From Myxococcales bacterium (GTDB lineage Bacteria > Myxococcota_A > Polyangia > Polyangiales > SLQV01), in the NCBI GenBank assembly GCA_007124745.1, contig SLEO01000003.1, positions 1-34,879 on the forward strand: DNA of 34,879 bases, read 5' to 3'. Under the pieces are notes generated by a model that made no database searches, was not told the origin of the DNA, and was given only the letters and a program-made list of their open reading frames with translations. Shown here one piece after another: positions 18,992 to 26,526 of the stretch (positions are counted from its first letter, which is position 1; each line of letters begins with the position of its first letter). The translations under genes and the position numbers were made by a program.

Positions 18992-20838
18992 CGCTTCTCC
19001 TTACGTCGGCGGCGGAACGCCAGCCAGATACCAATGCCTAGGGGAATCATCGGCGGCAAAAAGCTGCCACCGTAAAACCACTTCTTGTCCTCGTCGCGCG
19101 TATGTTCGATGCGCACATCTTCCTCACTGGTCACATCGCCGATGATCTGCTCTTCGCCGATGAGCCATTGCAGGATGTCGGAAAACACCAAGATGTTGCC
19201 GGGGAAGCGGATCACCTGGTCCGTCACCAGGTCGCCATCAGCCACCACGACGGCTCGACCGGCGGCATCACCCTCCCCCAAGGAAACGGCAGCCATGAAG
19301 TTTACGGTCTCCTTGGCTTCGTCCTCATCACGGGTGAAGTTGCCGTTGAGGTCGCGCCAAAAGAGCGGCCCAGACCGGATGGGGAAGTCTATCTGTAGCC
19401 CCGGCGGGGTAGGTTCCGTCTTCACCAAGGCACCGGCGCGCACGAACACCGTCGGCGCCCGCGCCGCGTTGCGCGAAGCAATCGTCACCGTCGGATGCGA
19501 TGAGTACTTGTCCGACACCACCAAGGCGCGGTCGGCCTCGGTGTTGTCCCGGCGCAAGTGGTCGCGTTCTGTCATCACGACGCCGGGCTGCATTTGCAAA
19601 CCTAGCCCCGTGAAAAGCGGGTCAAGACCGTGGTCCACGTCCGGGTCCACCATCACCACAAGGCGACCACCGTCACGTACATAGCGCAGCAGCGTTTCCG
19701 CTTCCTCCGGCGCGAAAGGCCTGCGCGGACCTACCACCGCGACCGCTTTAGCTGCGGAGGGAACGGCCTGCCCGAGACCTTCGGACAGACCGAGGACCTG
19801 CGTCGTCACGTTCGAACGCTCAAGGGCCTCACGCAGGTCCCGAGTCTTCTCGCCATCGGGGTAGTTGCTGAGCTGCTGGTCGGTGCGCTCTTCGTGACCC
19901 GTTGTGAGATAGAGTTCGCGGCGCTCCTGCGTCAGCTTAGAGAACGACTTCTGAAAACGGCTATCGAGGTCCTTGAGTGCGTTACGTGACCGCTCGAGTG
20001 TCGTACCGATTTCAAACTTGTCCGTCTGAACGGCTTTCGCGTCCGCGTCCTTATCGCCGCGAACCAGCACCACAAAGCCGTTCGAACGCACCTGATGCTC
20101 GCGGGAAAGCTCGGGCTCAAGCGCCTGGTCACGGACCTCTACCGAAAGCTTCTCGCTACCCTTTGCGAGCGCCTCAAAGAAAGGCCTCACCTGGTCCAGT
20201 ACTTCGCTGACCTTGGGGAAGAAAAGGTAGATGGTCACAGGCTCGCCCAGCCGGCTCACCATCGAAAGCGAACCATCGCTCGGCTTCGACGTCCGGAAGT
20301 AGGACAGGTCACGCTTGACCTCCTTCTTGACGGCGACGTAGTTCGCCGAAACCGCGAAGATGAGAACGAAAGCGATACCGAGCCCCGAGTAGGACGCATT
20401 ACGCACGCGCCGAAGCTCGATGGCGGCGTCAACCGGCATCGTCCGATAGGCCGCCTCGGTAAATAGCGTGGCGAGCACACCCACCGCCATGACGGCGGGC
20501 CAGAGCGCAGCCAGCGTCCCCGCAGCGCGTTCCTCGGCCTTCGCGTCGAGCTCCCAGCGGCCTAGAACTTCCGGCAAGCTGAGAATATACAGCGCGAGTG
20601 CGGCCACAATGACCGCGGCAAACACCAATAGCCGCGCTTCGACCGCACGCGCGGCTTCCCGCGCCTGAGATACGCGCAGCGCGCGCAGGCCTACCACGAA
20701 GACCAGCACCGCAGCGCCAAGACCGCGCACCACGTTTTGAGAACTACCTGACCCAAGTACACGCTCGGCGACGAACGCCGCGCCCAGCGCGAACAAAAGG
20801 CCAACGCTCAGCCAAAGACTCGCCTTACTCACTGCCAC
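18988..20838 (-). CDS. GldG-like ABC transporter auxiliary membrane protein
   Basis: The 616-residue protein matches the ABC-transporter-auxiliary family that includes GldG of Bacteroidetes gliding systems. Around five N-terminal hydrophobic segments (the first LWLSVGLLFALGAAFVAE, the last YSGLGIAFVLIFAVSANYVAV) precede a soluble domain that carries the family pattern LSMVSRLGEPVTIYLFFPK, RRELYLTTGHEERT and FAPEEAETLLRYVRDGGRLVVMVDPDVD. A final membrane segment and basic tail (GIGIWLAFRRRRKEKR) close the protein. It overlaps the permease gene upstream by 10 bp and the DUF4340 gene downstream by 4 bp. The ATPase and permease it works with are encoded just upstream. In this kind of organism such clusters are usually not linked to gliding, so I do not use a gld symbol. 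Confidence 0.87.
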   Translation of the reverse strand: MAVSKASLWLSVGLLFALGAAFVAERVLGSGSSQNVVRGLGAAVLVFVVGLRALRVSQAREAARAVEARLLVFAAVIVAALALYILSLPEVLGRWELDAKAEERAAGTLAALWPAVMAVGVLATLFTEAAYRTMPVDAAIELRRVRNASYSGLGIAFVLIFAVSANYVAVKKEVKRDLSYFRTSKPSDGSLSMVSRLGEPVTIYLFFPKVSEVLDQVRPFFEALAKGSEKLSVEVRDQALEPELSREHQVRSNGFVVLVRGDKDADAKAVQTDKFEIGTTLERSRNALKDLDSRFQKSFSKLTQERRELYLTTGHEERTDQQLSNYPDGEKTRDLREALERSNVTTQVLGLSEGLGQAVPSAAKAVAVVGPRRPFAPEEAETLLRYVRDGGRLVVMVDPDVDHGLDPLFTGLGLQMQPGVVMTERDHLRRDNTEADRALVVSDKYSSHPTVTIASRNAARAPTVFVRAGALVKTEPTPPGLQIDFPIRSGPLFWRDLNGNFTRDEDEAKETVNFMAAVSLGEGDAAGRAVVVADGDLVTDQVIRFPGNILVFSDILQWLIGEEQIIGDVTSEEDVRIEHTRDEDKKWFYGGSFLPPMIPLGIGIWLAFRRRRKEKR

Positions 20839-21554
20839 CTCTGACTCTGCAGGACACGTACGGAGGCCAACAAGGACACCCCGATGACGGTCGCGTAAAA
20901 CACGATGTCGCTAAGTTGCACAAGCCCTCTCCGGAAGGGGTGAAAGTGCTTCATGTACGGCGCGACGTATGACACGAAGGTCTTAAACGGCGGGTCCGTA
21001 ATCTGCCCTACCCACCAGGCGAGCTCAAAGGTCGTCACGAACACCGCAGCGAGCAACACCGCCAAAAAAGGATTCTTCACCAGAGCCGAGGCGAACATGC
21101 CTATCGAAAGGGTCGCGGCACCGAGTAAAAACATGCCGAGGTAGCCCGCGCCGATATGACCGATAGACACCTTGCCGCGGATGAAGATAAGCGCTGGCAA
21201 GTAGATAGTTAGCGACGTTATCACGCTCAAGAAAAGCAGCGCCGCGAGGAACTTGCCCAGCACTATCTCCGCCTCACGCACCGGCGAAGTGAAGAGTAGC
21301 GTACGCGTGCCGTTGGCCCGTTCCTCCGCCAGCATGCGCATGGAGAAAATGACCGCCGCAATCATCGTTGTGCCACCAGCGTCAATCAGGAACTGCTGGA
21401 GGACCTCCGAGGAGTACTTTGCACCCGTGCCGACCGCGCGCGCATTGAAGAGCAAGCCATTCACTAGAAGCAAACAGGCCGCGATGACATAGCCACTCGG
21501 TGTCCTCAGGTATGAGGAGAGTTCCCGGCTGAGAATCAGTCCTATGTTCTTCAT
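20829..21554 (-). CDS. ABC-2 type permease (GldF-like)
   Basis: The 241-residue protein has six predicted membrane segments and the ABC-2 motif series MRMLAEERANGTRTLLFTSPVREAEIVLGKFLAALLF, the loop that couples to the ATPase. The start MKNIGLILSRELSSYLRTPSGYV is typical of this permease family, and GAGG-type spacing (GAGGAATGTT) supports the ATG at 21554. It would form the membrane channel for the ATPase encoded 84 bp upstream. The substrate is unknown. Confidence 0.9.
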   Translation of the reverse strand: MKNIGLILSRELSSYLRTPSGYVIAACLLLVNGLLFNARAVGTGAKYSSEVLQQFLIDAGGTTMIAAVIFSMRMLAEERANGTRTLLFTSPVREAEIVLGKFLAALLFLSVITSLTIYLPALIFIRGKVSIGHIGAGYLGMFLLGAATLSIGMFASALVKNPFLAVLLAAVFVTTFELAWWVGQITDPPFKTFVSYVAPYMKHFHPFRRGLVQLSDIVFYATVIGVSLLASVRVLQSQRWQ

Positions 21555-21638
21555 AACATTCCTCGATGGGGCCGAGCGCCTCTCGCTAGATCCGCCACCT
21601 CAACTCGATCCACTACGCGCAGCTGCGAACCCATGCAC

Positions 21639-22793
21639 TCAGTGCTTGATCGCATCGTCCCCTGCCACGTCACCTTCGTCCGACTCGTGCCTCGCCTCGG
21701 CTTCTTTTTCCGGTGCGGGGGCAACGGACGGCGGCGCACTGCTTCGCGGTTGCCGGAACGCATGCGCATCGGCGTCGGTTTCCTCTGACTGACCCGAGAA
21801 GTTCAGCGGTGCTGTCTTTACGGTGGCTTCCGGCGCCACCGGGTCGAGTCCGACGGGTTCCGCACCCCCGCCATGCCCGCGACTTAGACTTAAGAAGATG
21901 CTCTCAAGACCGCTGCGCTCCGCCCGCAGCCCCAAAAGGCCAATCCCGGCGCCCACGACGGCTTGACTCAGACGCGCGCGCACGTCCTCGACGGACCGCA
22001 AGGTGGCGGCGCAACCGTCGGCAGATTCTCGCACTTCGATGATGTCGAGGCCTTCGATCGATGCCAAGGCGGCGCGAACCTTCTCTGCACTGCCCGCAGC
22101 TTCCAAGCGAATCTGGAAGCTCTCACCAAAACGGCCCGAAAGCTCGCTTTCCGTACCTTGTGCCGCGATTCGCCCTTCATGGAGCATGAGAATGCGATCG
22201 CAGGTTTGCGCAATTTCAGAAAGAATATGAGAGCTTAACAGGATGGTATGCTGGCCGCGAAGCGCGCGAATCATCGTGCGCATCTCGACAATCTGAACCG
22301 GGTCAAGTCCTTGAATAGGCTCGTCGAGGATCAACAGCGCCGGCTCATGGATCACCGCCTGGGCAATGCCCACACGTTGCTTGTAGCCATGAGAAAGCGA
22401 CGAGATGGGAGCGTCGAGCACATCCTCGAGGCCGCAGGTGCGAGCGACGTGCGGAATTCGGTCCCGCACTGCACCAGCGCTCATCTGCCTCAGACGACCC
22501 GCAAACTTGAGGTACTCGCCGACCCGCATCTCTTCGTAAAGCGGCGGCGTATCGGGTAGAAAGCCGATGAGCTTGCGGATTTCGTGGGGCGAGGTCTCCG
22601 CGTCAATATCCCGAATCTTCACCGAACCGGACGTGGGCGCGACCAGGCAGCTGAGGATGCGCAACGTGGTCGTCTTGCCCGCTCCGTTCAGCCCGAGGAA
22701 GCCCACGCACTCGCCTTCGGCAATCGAGAAGTCGAGGTCACGCACCGCGGCGTGGGCCCCATAAAGTTTGGTGACTCGCTCAACTCTTATCAT
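21639..22793 (-). CDS. ABC transporter ATP-binding protein (GldA-like)
   Basis: This is the energising subunit of the ABC complex. Motifs are intact: Walker A GLNGAGKTT (34-42), Q-loop region IGFLPDTPPLYEEMRVGEYL, signature LSHGYKQRVG (133-142), Walker B LLILDEP (153-159) and the H-loop LLSSHILSE. The family's core ends near residue 310. The last 75 residues (GGAEPVGLDPVAPEATVK...AAPEKEAEARHESDEG-like) form a proline/alanine/acidic tail with no known role. The ATG at 22793 gives the standard start MIRVERVTKLYG. It heads the minus-strand run that ends with Bax1, and is divergent from the small secreted or lipoprotein gene. Confidence 0.93.
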   Translation of the reverse strand: MIRVERVTKLYGAHAAVRDLDFSIAEGECVGFLGLNGAGKTTTLRILSCLVAPTSGSVKIRDIDAETSPHEIRKLIGFLPDTPPLYEEMRVGEYLKFAGRLRQMSAGAVRDRIPHVARTCGLEDVLDAPISSLSHGYKQRVGIAQAVIHEPALLILDEPIQGLDPVQIVEMRTMIRALRGQHTILLSSHILSEIAQTCDRILMLHEGRIAAQGTESELSGRFGESFQIRLEAAGSAEKVRAALASIEGLDIIEVRESADGCAATLRSVEDVRARLSQAVVGAGIGLLGLRAERSGLESIFLSLSRGHGGGAEPVGLDPVAPEATVKTAPLNFSGQSEETDADAHAFRQPRSSAPPSVAPAPEKEAEARHESDEGDVAGDDAIKH

Positions 22794-22804
22794 GCGAGGC
22801 GGAA

Positions 22805-22833
22805 GTCTGACCTAAACTCCCCAAGAGTGTCAA
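22805..22833 (-). promoter_or_regulatory. Candidate promoter of the ABC-XPB-Bax1 run
   Basis: Read on the minus strand, a perfect TTGACA is followed after 17 bp by TCAGAC, a weak -10. The expected transcription start lies only a few bases before the ABC ATPase ATG, so a leaderless or very short leader is implied. The -35 is convincing; the -10 is not. Confidence 0.35.
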
Positions 22834-22878
22834 TCCTCACGCGGCGCGCACGCCTAGGGCGGCTGCGTTCCAGGGAAC

Positions 22879-22986
22879 CGCGGTGGGGGATTAACGCGGT
22901 GGCAATGCGACCCGGCCACGGGTTAGTCTGAGCTAGTTGGCCGCAGGGGGGGGAGATTGGAGCGGGAAGCTTGGAGCGTGGAGATT
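22879..22986. repeat. Short direct repeats in the divergent intergenic region
   Basis: CGCGGTGG occurs at 22879 and 22895 (16 bp apart). TTGGAGCG occurs at 22957 and 22971 (14 bp apart). GGAGATT occurs at 22952 and 22980. These clustered repeats lie between two divergent genes. The first pair lies upstream of the ABC-operon promoter and could be a regulator-binding array. Confidence 0.45.
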
Positions 22987-23022
22987 TGCAGTGGGTGCCG
23001 CGAAAACGGTAAGGACACTCCC

Positions 23023-23616
23023 ATGATGTTGAGGGCCACGTTGACACCCCGGCTAGCTGGACACCTGGCTGCGCTGTGCTGTGCCGCTTACTGCTGCGCC
23101 TGCGGCAGTGCGGGCAGCGCGCACACGCCTGCGGGCCACCGAAGCGCAACGGACGCAAGCGGAGAAGCAAACGCTGATGGCGCCACCGGCTGGGTGATAG
23201 AGGACATTACGCTTACCACCGGCGGGAGCCGCGAAGGTGAGCGGGCCGACGCCGCTGTACAGGCGCGTCGGCAGGGTAAACACACGCGACTGCCGGGCCT
23301 CGTCAAGGTGGGCGACGGCGAACGCCCGGATGCCTGGCCCGTCGTTGAGATCTCGAATCAGGCTGAACACGGTCTCGTGGTCTGGTTTTCTGGGCCTTGC
23401 TCACGCGTGATCACGGTCGAACCCAAGGGCAAGCAAGGCGCCGAACTGTGCGCCGGGCCCTACGAGGTGGCCGCCGAGCTTGCAGCGCCCGACTTTCTGC
23501 CCTTCGTGGGCAGCGGCGAGACGCTTGAGAACGGCCAAAACTACGCGCTTACGTTCTTTATCCTGCGTCACCCCAAGCAGGTCAGACGCAAGACCTCGGC
23601 CTCAAGAGGAGACTAG
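23023..23616 (+). CDS. Small secreted or lipoprotein of unknown function (197 aa)
   Basis: The track start at 22957 is a TTG. The ATG at 23023 is preferred because AAGGA at 23011-23015 lies 7 nt upstream. From there the N-terminus is a signal sequence (MMLRATLTPRLAGHLAALCCAAYCCACGS) rich in cysteines. A lipobox is plausible but not standard. A low-complexity region (ATDASGEANADGATG) leads to a beta-rich segment with an N-x-AEHGLVVWF pattern, a charged loop EPKGKQGAELC and AGPYEVAAEL. No family is recognised. The last part looks like the C-terminus of the secreted protein encoded on the other side of the convergent stop codons. Confidence 0.78.
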   Translation: MMLRATLTPRLAGHLAALCCAAYCCACGSAGSAHTPAGHRSATDASGEANADGATGWVIEDITLTTGGSREGERADAAVQARRQGKHTRLPGLVKVGDGERPDAWPVVEISNQAEHGLVVWFSGPCSRVITVEPKGKQGAELCAGPYEVAAELAAPDFLPFVGSGETLENGQNYALTFFILRHPKQVRRKTSASRGD

Positions 23617-23659
23617 CTCAAGCGGGCTCCCTGGCGCAGCGTAGCGATGGCTTGAGCTA
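23614..23659. terminator. Bidirectional inverted repeat carrying both stop codons
   Basis: TAGCTCAAGC (23614-23623) and GCTTGAGCTA (23650-23659) are perfect 10-bp arms around 26 nt. The left arm begins with the TAG of the plus-strand gene, and the right arm, read on the minus strand, begins with the TAG of the secreted-protein gene. It probably forms a shared terminator hairpin for both transcripts, without an obvious T-tract. Confidence 0.55.
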
Positions 23660-24469
23660 ACGCTTGGGTCTGAGCCGGTAGTGATGACCGGGCTCACAAG
23701 CGATACTGAATGACTGACCGTTCGGCCGGCGAATGGTGCGCGTTGCCGGTGGCAAATACCAATGTAACTCCATCATTGTGCGGGATGCGTTGCGCAGGGC
23801 GATGGCCTTAGCCGCAGGCCCGCCGTCCACACGTCCATAGTCACCGGCCAAGCGTACGGTGCAGCCCATCTGCGCCTTGAGGTTCAAGGACTCCGTCTGC
23901 TTCACGATGGCTGACAACACGGCACTTTCCGCACCGGAAACCTGGTCGAGTACACGCCAGCCGACTCCGGGAAGAAAGAGCTTCATCTCGGAAAAAAGAC
24001 CGTTTTTTATCTGTTTGAGCTGGATAGTGAGTAGCGCGCCCTGATTGGCCGCGAGCATCGACTGCGTCAACGCGTGGCAGTCGTCGCCATCGCACGCGAG
24101 TTGGGTCGCGTTCAGCGCAGCAGCATCGTCCGGAGCAACCAGCGCGAGTCCCTGTTTGCGCAAGTGCTCGGCCACCGCTTCACCCACGAACACATGCTGA
24201 AAGGCTTCGACTCCCGGCCCCAGCAAGATACTTAGCCCAACGGCAAGCGGCGGCAGACGGTCAACGCGGTGAGGCACGGCGCTGCCCTCAGGCGCGGTGG
24301 CCGGGACAGGTGCCTTACGGGCTGCGGCTTCAGCCCGCACCGAGCCTCGCGGCGTGCACCACGCTAGCGCCGCGCTCGCGAGGCAAACGCCCTGCACTGC
24401 GGCTACCCATGCGCGCCTCCGCTCAACTCTGCTTCGCATGACCCGATTCACACTCATCTGATGCCTCAC
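23657..24469 (-). CDS. Secreted protein of unknown function, CsgG/TolB-like pattern
   Basis: The 270-residue product has a basic N-terminus and a hydrophobic stretch (WVAAVQGVCLASAALAWC) with a plausible signal-peptide cut around VRAEAA. The mature protein begins with a proline/alanine linker. A middle part pattern (EHLRKQGLALVAPDDAAALN, ACDGDDCHALTQSMLAANQGALLTIQLKQIKNG) is reminiscent of CsgG/TolB-N-type periplasmic folds; that is inference. The tail AKAIALRNASRTMMELHWYLPP...SIACEPGHHYRLRP forms a small beta module. The GTG start at 24469 follows GAGGGA at good spacing. It lies 56 bp downstream of the kinase gene on the same strand, so it may be controlled with or by the kinase. Confidence 0.78.
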   Translation of the reverse strand: MRHQMSVNRVMRSRVERRRAWVAAVQGVCLASAALAWCTPRGSVRAEAAARKAPVPATAPEGSAVPHRVDRLPPLAVGLSILLGPGVEAFQHVFVGEAVAEHLRKQGLALVAPDDAAALNATQLACDGDDCHALTQSMLAANQGALLTIQLKQIKNGLFSEMKLFLPGVGWRVLDQVSGAESAVLSAIVKQTESLNLKAQMGCTVRLAGDYGRVDGGPAAKAIALRNASRTMMELHWYLPPATRTIRRPNGQSFSIACEPGHHYRLRPKR

Positions 24470-24525
24470 GTTCTATCCCTCGTGCGCAGACCGGCAGTGC
24501 ACCACGTCACCTTCTCAGGCGACCG

Positions 24526-26256
24526 TTAGCGCTTCGACTGCGAGACCTGCCGCTCAAGCTCCCGCAAACGCTCAAGAAAGCGCCTAGTTTTTGCGGAACT
24601 CGTGCCCGCCTGATGTGCCGTTGCCCGCAATGCCTTGAGCCGAGCTTTGACACCAAGTGGCGCATCGGCGCCTACTTGGCGCTCCAAGCGAGCTAGCCTT
24701 CCTGCAAGGTACTGCCGGATGTTCAGCTCCTCAATGGCATCGTGCAACGCGGACGCCGCCAACTCCGCGTCCTCGTAGGCCTGGGCGCGAGCAGCCTCCT
24801 CCTGGACATCCCAGAGCCGCCCAAGTTCGCCAGCGCCCTGGAGGTCGCGGGTTTTGAGCCCTCGCTCTGCAAGCGATGTCTCGACGCGACGCCTCGATGC
24901 CTCGTAGCGTGTTTGCCCGTCGCCTCCCGGCGCCCGCGCACCGCCACCGAGCTCGAAAGCGATGGCCCCTTCTGGCCCGTTGGATACGCGCTCGAGCGGC
25001 GGAAGGCGCCCCGCCTGCTGACCGCTACGACCCATGGGGGGCTCGACCGCTCGCGACGCTTCGGCCCACGGTTGCCAAAGCCACACCGCTCCTCCGGCCA
25101 CAAGGCTCAGGACGCTGGCGATGGCCGCCAGCACTCTGGGCCGGCGCGCGAACCATGGCTGCGGCGAAGTAGACGCGACCGGCGCTGCGTCCACAGGACG
25201 CGCGAGGGGCTGAGGCGTTGCGAGGCGTATGCGCGCGGTCGGGTCGGGTGCGCTCCCAAGACCGTAGGAACCACTCGCTCCGGGCAGCATGCTGCGGGCC
25301 GACGCTAACCATTCCTGTACATGTGCCGCACTGCTAGGACGCCCAGATGGATCCTTCTCCAGCAACGCAGCAACGAGCGCCCTTAGCTGCTGCGTCACCG
25401 CAGGATCCGCCTCCAGGTCCGGCAAAAGCGGCGCCGGCTCCTGCACGTGCAGGGCGCACACTGCGGCGGGGCGAGAAGCAACGAAAGGCGGCCTGCCCGT
25501 TAGGATTTCAAAGAGCACGATCCCGAGGGCGTAAAGATCGGTGCGCGCGTCTGGCTCCGCGCCTTGGATCTGTTCCGGCGCCATGTACTGTGGAGTGCCG
25601 ACGATCATGCCCTGCCGCGTCAGGCGCTCTTCCTCAATCGAAGGCCCGATGAGGCTCTCGTCCGCGGTGTGTAGTAGCGCCATGCCGAAATCGAGGATGC
25701 GCGTGCGCAACCGAAGCCCCTGCTCCTCGACCTGCACGTTTGCGGGCTTAAGGTCGCGATGCACGATGCCGAAGGCATGCGCCGCGCTGAGCCCCGCGGC
25801 GATCTGAAGCGCGATCTCCACAGCGCGGTGAACTTGAAGACACCCTTCGGCCGCAAGCATCGCTTCCAGGGACTGACCCTTGAGCATCTCCATGACGATG
25901 TAAGGCGAGTGCCCAAAGCCCTCGCCGTAGTCGAGGACACTCACAATGCCTGGGTGATCGAGGGTGGCGAGCGCCAATGCCTCGCGACGCAAGCGCTCGA
26001 CACTGCGTCGGTCCGCTGTGCGTTCGGCGAAGAGCATCTTGACGGCCACGCGGCGCCCAAGCCCAAGCTGCTCCGCCGAATAGACGAAGCCCATACCGCC
26101 CACGCCTAGCTGATCGATGAGACGATAACGCTCGCCGAGCACGCGTCCCGAAAGCGGGTCGTGCGCACGGGAGATCGGTCGCAAAGCACTGCCATCGGCC
26201 TCGCAATAGTCCGCCGCTTTTTTGTAGACCCTCAAACAGGCCGAACATAGACGCAC
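24526..26256 (-). CDS. Membrane Ser/Thr protein kinase with N-terminal zinc ribbon
   Basis: This is a Hanks-type kinase. A short N-terminal zinc ribbon (CSAC...YCEADG, residues 4-22) precedes the kinase domain: the glycine loop QLGVGGMGFVYS (49-60), lysine K73 in VAVKM, HRDLKPAN (166-173), DFG (189-191), activation segment GTPQYMAPEQ (220-229). All catalytic residues are present, so it should be active. After a proline-rich linker a membrane segment (about 374-396, ending WLWQPW) leads to an outside region with a charged coiled-coil-like stretch (RRRVETSLAERGLKTRDLQGAGELG, EEAARAQAYEDAEL). The sensory part is thus short and of no recognised family. The start is a GTG at 26256 with AGGAT upstream. 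Its likely partner is the secreted protein encoded next. Confidence 0.94.
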   Translation of the reverse strand: MRLCSACLRVYKKAADYCEADGSALRPISRAHDPLSGRVLGERYRLIDQLGVGGMGFVYSAEQLGLGRRVAVKMLFAERTADRRSVERLRREALALATLDHPGIVSVLDYGEGFGHSPYIVMEMLKGQSLEAMLAAEGCLQVHRAVEIALQIAAGLSAAHAFGIVHRDLKPANVQVEEQGLRLRTRILDFGMALLHTADESLIGPSIEEERLTRQGMIVGTPQYMAPEQIQGAEPDARTDLYALGIVLFEILTGRPPFVASRPAAVCALHVQEPAPLLPDLEADPAVTQQLRALVAALLEKDPSGRPSSAAHVQEWLASARSMLPGASGSYGLGSAPDPTARIRLATPQPLARPVDAAPVASTSPQPWFARRPRVLAAIASVLSLVAGGAVWLWQPWAEASRAVEPPMGRSGQQAGRLPPLERVSNGPEGAIAFELGGGARAPGGDGQTRYEASRRRVETSLAERGLKTRDLQGAGELGRLWDVQEEAARAQAYEDAELAASALHDAIEELNIRQYLAGRLARLERQVGADAPLGVKARLKALRATAHQAGTSSAKTRRFLERLRELERQVSQSKR

Positions 26257-26277
26257 GCTTCTATCCTACGGCCCTGC

Positions 26278-26308
26278 ACCCTACAGCATTAAGAAAAAAA
26301 GCCGACAA
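26278..26308 (-). promoter_or_regulatory. Candidate promoter for the kinase gene
   Basis: Read on the minus strand: TTGTCG, 19 bp, TAGGGT. The spacer contains a run of seven T, unusual in this DNA. It shares its TAGGGT box and 19-bp spacing with the candidate promoter at 9119-9149. Confidence 0.3.
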
Positions 26309-26450
26309 GTGGGCGGCACGAGATGCGCCATGTCCCTCGTAGCGCCTTGCTATCATCGAGGCGCGAGCTTGTGAATCCGCTCCGCGCCGGACGCGCCTCG
26401 GCCTGGACAGCCATGGGAAAGCGCGCAACAGGCGCCAGTCTGAGACAAAC

Positions 26451-26478
26451 TTGCAGCAAAGGCGTTGCGAACTATGCT
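26451..26478 (+). promoter_or_regulatory. Candidate sigma-70 promoter for the HD-domain gene
   Basis: TTGCAG (26451-26456), a 16-bp spacer and TATGCT (26473-26478) lie about 50 bp upstream of the preferred ATG at 26527. The promoter lies downstream of the ORF-track start at 26323 and so supports the shorter reading. Confidence 0.45.
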
Positions 26479-26526
26479 TGGCGACCGATTTTCGCCCCGA
26501 GCTGCCTGGGTAGGCGGAGCCGACTC

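Noticed and set aside
15109-22793. Reading the XPB-Bax1 run as a known phage-defence island
   Set aside because: No other defence gene, integrase, tRNA site or change in base composition is seen around it. The helicase and Bax1 are better described as a repair-type pair until tested.
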